A model generated the notes under the pieces. That model was not told where the DNA came from, searched no databases, and saw only the letters and a program-made list of their open reading frames with translations. The translations under genes were made by a program, and so were the position numbers. This document shows positions 61,849 through 64,000 of a stretch of DNA of 64,000 nt, in pieces. Source of the stretch: Streptacidiphilus albus JL83 (GTDB lineage Bacteria > Actinomycetota > Actinomycetes > Streptomycetales > Streptomycetaceae); the NCBI RefSeq assembly GCF_000744705.1, contig NZ_JQML01000001.1, positions 9,496,017 to 9,560,016 on the forward strand. Direction: 5' to 3'. Numbering within the stretch: the first letter of the stretch is position 1; the number at the start of each line of letters is the position of its first letter.

Positions 61849-62226
61849 ATGGCGCATCGCAGTCGCCGCATCCCACTGGCTGTAGCAGCAGTCCTCGGCG
61901 TCGGGCTGTTCGCCCCGTCGGCCGTGCCCGCGACAGCCGCGCCCGCGCGCCCGGCGGCGCGCCCGGCCGGCGACCGGCCCGCCCTGCCTTCCGTCCACCC
62001 GGTGCCGCAGTCGATGCAGTCGCACGGCCCGAATGTCCGGCTCGGCAGCTCGGTCGCGCTGGTCGCGCCCGCCGACGTGGACCCCTCCGCCCTCGCCGCC
62101 GCCCGCGCGGTGCTGCAGCAGGCCGGGGTGGCCCGGATCGACCAGGTCGCCTCTTCGGCCGGGATCGGCCACGACGAGACCGCCGTCTGCCTCGGCTACG
62201 AGCTGGAGGCCTACCCGCTGGTCTGA
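61849..62226 (+). CDS. Truncated secreted beta-N-acetylhexosaminidase-like protein
   Basis: A 125-residue exported protein with a signal peptide (RSRRIPLAVAAVLGVGLFAPSAVPATAAPA) and then SVHPVPQSMQSHGPNVRLGSSVALVAPADVDPSALAAARAVLQQAGVARIDQV. This resembles the N-terminal domain found before the catalytic barrel of GH84/GH20 hexosaminidases (hyaluronidase-like). The rest, including any catalytic domain, is missing; the frame ends with TGA at 62224-62226 and DoxX follows from the other strand. AAGGAG at 61838-61843 fits the ATG. DasR-like sites upstream agree with a chitin or glycan role. Likely a deletion remnant, possibly still expressed. Confidence 0.65.
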   Translation: MAHRSRRIPLAVAAVLGVGLFAPSAVPATAAPARPAARPAGDRPALPSVHPVPQSMQSHGPNVRLGSSVALVAPADVDPSALAAARAVLQQAGVARIDQVASSAGIGHDETAVCLGYELEAYPLV

Positions 62227-62305
62227 CCCGACACCGGGGCCCCGGTCCTCGGCCCGCACCGGACCGGGGCCCCGCCGACCACCCCGGCCGCGACCCTCGG
62301 CCGAG

Positions 62306-62668
62306 CTACAGCCGGCCGATGGCGACGAAGGCGGCCAGGGCCAGGTAGACGACGTTGACGGCCACCAGCTTGGACTGGTTCAGCCGGGCGTGGGTGGCCA
62401 TGGCGCCGACCATCAGCAGGATCCAGCAGAGGGCGGTGACCGGGACCATCACCGGGGCGATGCCGAGCGCGGCCGGCAGGACCAGGCCGGCGGCGGCGAG
62501 GAGCTCGACTGCGCCGAGGGCCTTGACGAGGCCGGGCGGGACGTTCGCGGTCCACTCGCCGCCGTGCTGCGCGGCCAGCCTGGCCCGGGGGACGAAGGAC
62601 TTGGTGAGGCCGCCGACCAGCGCGACGGGGGCCAGCAGGGAGGCGGCGATCCAGAGGGCGAGGTGCAT
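62306..62668 (-). CDS. DoxX family membrane protein
   Basis: A 120-residue protein with four transmembrane segments in the DoxX pattern: ALWIAASLLAPVALVGGLTKSF, LVKALGAVELLAAAGLVLPAAL, MVPVTALCWILLMVGAMATHARL and LVAVNVVYLALAAFVAIGRL. GGAG precedes the ATG. It is 11 bp downstream of a SnoaL-like gene in the same direction, with a divergent LysR gene next, a common actinobacterial arrangement. Function unknown; DoxX proteins are tied to redox and quinone metabolism. Confidence 0.88.
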   Translation of the reverse strand: MHLALWIAASLLAPVALVGGLTKSFVPRARLAAQHGGEWTANVPPGLVKALGAVELLAAAGLVLPAALGIAPVMVPVTALCWILLMVGAMATHARLNQSKLVAVNVVYLALAAFVAIGRL

Positions 62669-62679
62669 GGCAGGACTCC

Positions 62680-63135
62680 TCAGGCTGCGGTGGTGGGCAT
62701 GTTGTGGGCGGTGCCGGGGAGCGGGGTGTCGTCGAGGTAGCGAACCTCGTAGACGCGCTCGGCGAACCGCCAGCCGTCCCGGGTCCGGCGGTAACGGTCG
62801 TGGTAGAGCGCGTAGTTGAGGTGCGAGCTGCCGTCGCGCAGCCGACCGAACTCCTGGATCCAGGCGCGGCCGGTGGCGGCGTCGCCGTCGAGGCGCACCA
62901 CACCTGAGTGGGTGTGCTGCACGAAGAACTCCCACAGGCCCTGGCCCCAGGCGATGCCCGCCCGGATCTGCTCCCGGCCGACGAACTCCCGGTTGATGTG
63001 CGGCCAGCTCACCACCGCGTCGGGGGTGAACTGCTCGGCCACCCGTTCGAAGTCGCGCATCAGGATCGCGTCGGTGAGCTCGGCGCAGAGCGCCTCGATC
63101 TCCACCCGGTCGGCGGTGAGCCGCATCTCGTCCAT
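62680..63135 (-). CDS. SnoaL-like/NTF2-fold protein
   Basis: A 151-residue NTF2-fold protein. It has the SnoaL-like pattern IEALCAELTDAILMRDFERVAEQFTPDAVVSWPHINREFVGREQI and WAWIQEFG-like strands, with late YALYHDRYRRTRDGWRFAERVYEVRYL. Members are small hydrolases, isomerases or binding proteins. AAGGAG precedes ATG 63135. The gene is cotranscribed with DoxX and divergent from the LysR gene, which likely controls both. Confidence 0.87.
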   Translation of the reverse strand: MDEMRLTADRVEIEALCAELTDAILMRDFERVAEQFTPDAVVSWPHINREFVGREQIRAGIAWGQGLWEFFVQHTHSGVVRLDGDAATGRAWIQEFGRLRDGSSHLNYALYHDRYRRTRDGWRFAERVYEVRYLDDTPLPGTAHNMPTTAA

Positions 63136-63254
63136 CGGAAACTCCTTGTTCTGCGGACCGGACCGCTCGCCGATCCGCTGAATCAAGGTTCGTCCCGCTC
63201 GGGAACCGGAACAATGAGAGGTTCACCGACCGATCGATAACACCGGGGTTATGG

Positions 63255-64000
63255 GTGGAGCTGCGCGACATCGAGATCTTCCTGACGCTGGCCGAGGAAC
63301 TGCACTTCGGCCGCACTGCCGAGCGGCTCCACGTCTCGCAGGCCCGGGTGAGCCAGGCGGTGGCCCGGCAGGAGCGGCAGTTGGGCGTGGCGCTGTTCGA
63401 CCGCACCAGCCGCCGGGTCGTGCTCACGCCTGTCGGTCGTCGGCTGCGGGAGGACCTGCAGCAGGTGGTGGAGCTGCTGCAGCAGAGCCTGGACCGGGCC
63501 CGCGCCGCCGGACCCGAAGGCCCCGGACGCCCGCTGCGGGTGGGCGTGTTCGGCCAGGCGGGCCACGAGCTGCTGCCGCTGGTCGAGGCCTTCCGTGCGC
63601 AACACCCGGGGCAGGAGCTGGAGTTCGCGGAGGTCAACGGCACCGATCCGTTCACCCCGCTGCGCACCGGGGAGCAGGACGCCGCCGTGCTGTGGCTCCC
63701 GGTGGCGGAGCCGGACCTCACCGTCGGCCCGGTGCTGCTCACCGGCGGCCGGGTGCTGGCCGTCGCGGCCGACCACCCGCTGGCCGCGCGCGGCAGCGCC
63801 GGCCTGGAGGCCCTGGCCGAGGAGCACGTGGTGGACCTGGGCCCGGACGCCCCCGATTACTGGGTGGCGTCCATGGTGCCGACGCACACCCCGCTCGGCC
63901 GCCGCATCCCGCGCGGCCCCGCCGCCAGGACCTTCCACGAGATCCTGTCGCTGGTGGCGTCCGGCCGCTGCGTCCACCCGCTGGGCGAGATCGCGGCCCG
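63255..64000 (+). CDS. LysR-family regulator, cut by the window end
   Basis: The visible 248 residues, from GTG 63255, form a LysR regulator. The N-terminal winged helix is LRDIEIFLTLAEELHFGRTAERLHVSQARVSQAVARQERQLGVALFDRTSRRVVLTPVG (residues 3-61), then a linker helix and the first part of the co-inducer domain (RVGVFGQAGHELLPLVEAFRAQHPGQELEFAEV). About 40-50 residues should follow beyond base 64000. It is divergent from the SnoaL-like/DoxX unit, 119 bp away, and so probably regulates it. Confidence 0.9.
   Translation, partial: MELRDIEIFLTLAEELHFGRTAERLHVSQARVSQAVARQERQLGVALFDRTSRRVVLTPVGRRLREDLQQVVELLQQSLDRARAAGPEGPGRPLRVGVFGQAGHELLPLVEAFRAQHPGQELEFAEVNGTDPFTPLRTGEQDAAVLWLPVAEPDLTVGPVLLTGGRVLAVAADHPLAARGSAGLEALAEEHVVDLGPDAPDYWVASMVPTHTPLGRRIPRGPAARTFHEILSLVASGRCVHPLGEIAA

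Overview
The window is high-GC actinobacterial chromosome, most likely from a member of the Streptomycetaceae (Streptomyces, Kitasatospora or Streptacidiphilus type). The evidence is strong third-position G/C bias, many GTG starts, ATGA/GTGA stop-start overlaps, TAT-exported and lipobox proteins, a SepF paralogue, DasR-like sites and a rifamycin-associated element in front of a HelR/HelD helicase. No rRNA, tRNA, CRISPR array or large NRPS/PKS cluster is visible. The window opens inside a DUF5958-like gene and closes inside a LysR regulator gene.

Layout. 1-2.1 kb: DUF5958-type gene, an IS701-family transposase and a decayed stretch. 2.1-8.6 kb: an S13 D-Ala-D-Ala carboxypeptidase, a PIG-L/MshB-type deacetylase, a flavin monooxygenase, and a TetR/MFS drug-efflux pair with a clear operator. 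8.7-13.7 kb: a SWIM protein and a SNF2 helicase that is broken by two frameshifts, then SepF. 14-18.8 kb: an MFS gene and the molybdate block (HTH-TOBE protein, modA, modB, modC). 19-24.4 kb: a lipoprotein trypsin and a four-gene lipid-modification operon (flavoprotein, DUF1365, cyclopropane/methyl fatty-acid synthase, DUF1295) with the gene order of the mycobacterial ufaA1 locus but without sigK. 25-27 kb: an archaeal-type aspartyl-tRNA synthetase behind a leader with T-box riboswitch features. 27-30 kb: a hydrolase pair and a DUF4331/TAT pair. 30.4-33.8 kb: an NmtR-like sensor divergent from a P1B-4 metal ATPase, plus two small proteins. 33.9-43.6 kb: a phospholipase C-like enzyme, an RsmC-like methyltransferase, two MFS exporters each with an ArsR-type regulator, a small kinase and a cupin. 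43.6-48.4 kb: HutD, a ROK regulator divergent from a Gfo/Idh/MocA dehydrogenase, a heme-degrading-domain protein and CoA-transferase subunits. 48.6-54.4 kb: a complete branched-chain-amino-acid-type ABC importer whose last cistron is an alpha/beta hydrolase. 54.8-60.8 kb: an ABC-2-like membrane protein, a solitary Cas3-like helicase-HD protein and HelR. 60.9-64 kb: esterase-like hydrolase, a DasR-box cluster in front of a truncated secreted hexosaminidase-like protein, DoxX, SnoaL-like and LysR.

Regulation is unusually readable here. Perfect or near-perfect dyads sit at the TetR, ArsR and NmtR-type genes, and there is a T-box leader, a RAE element and a set of DasR-like boxes. Four separate single-base frame breaks (SNF2 twice, the UPF0303-like gene, the permease of the ABC importer) all lie in G/C-rich runs, so assembly indels must be excluded before calling these genes dead.
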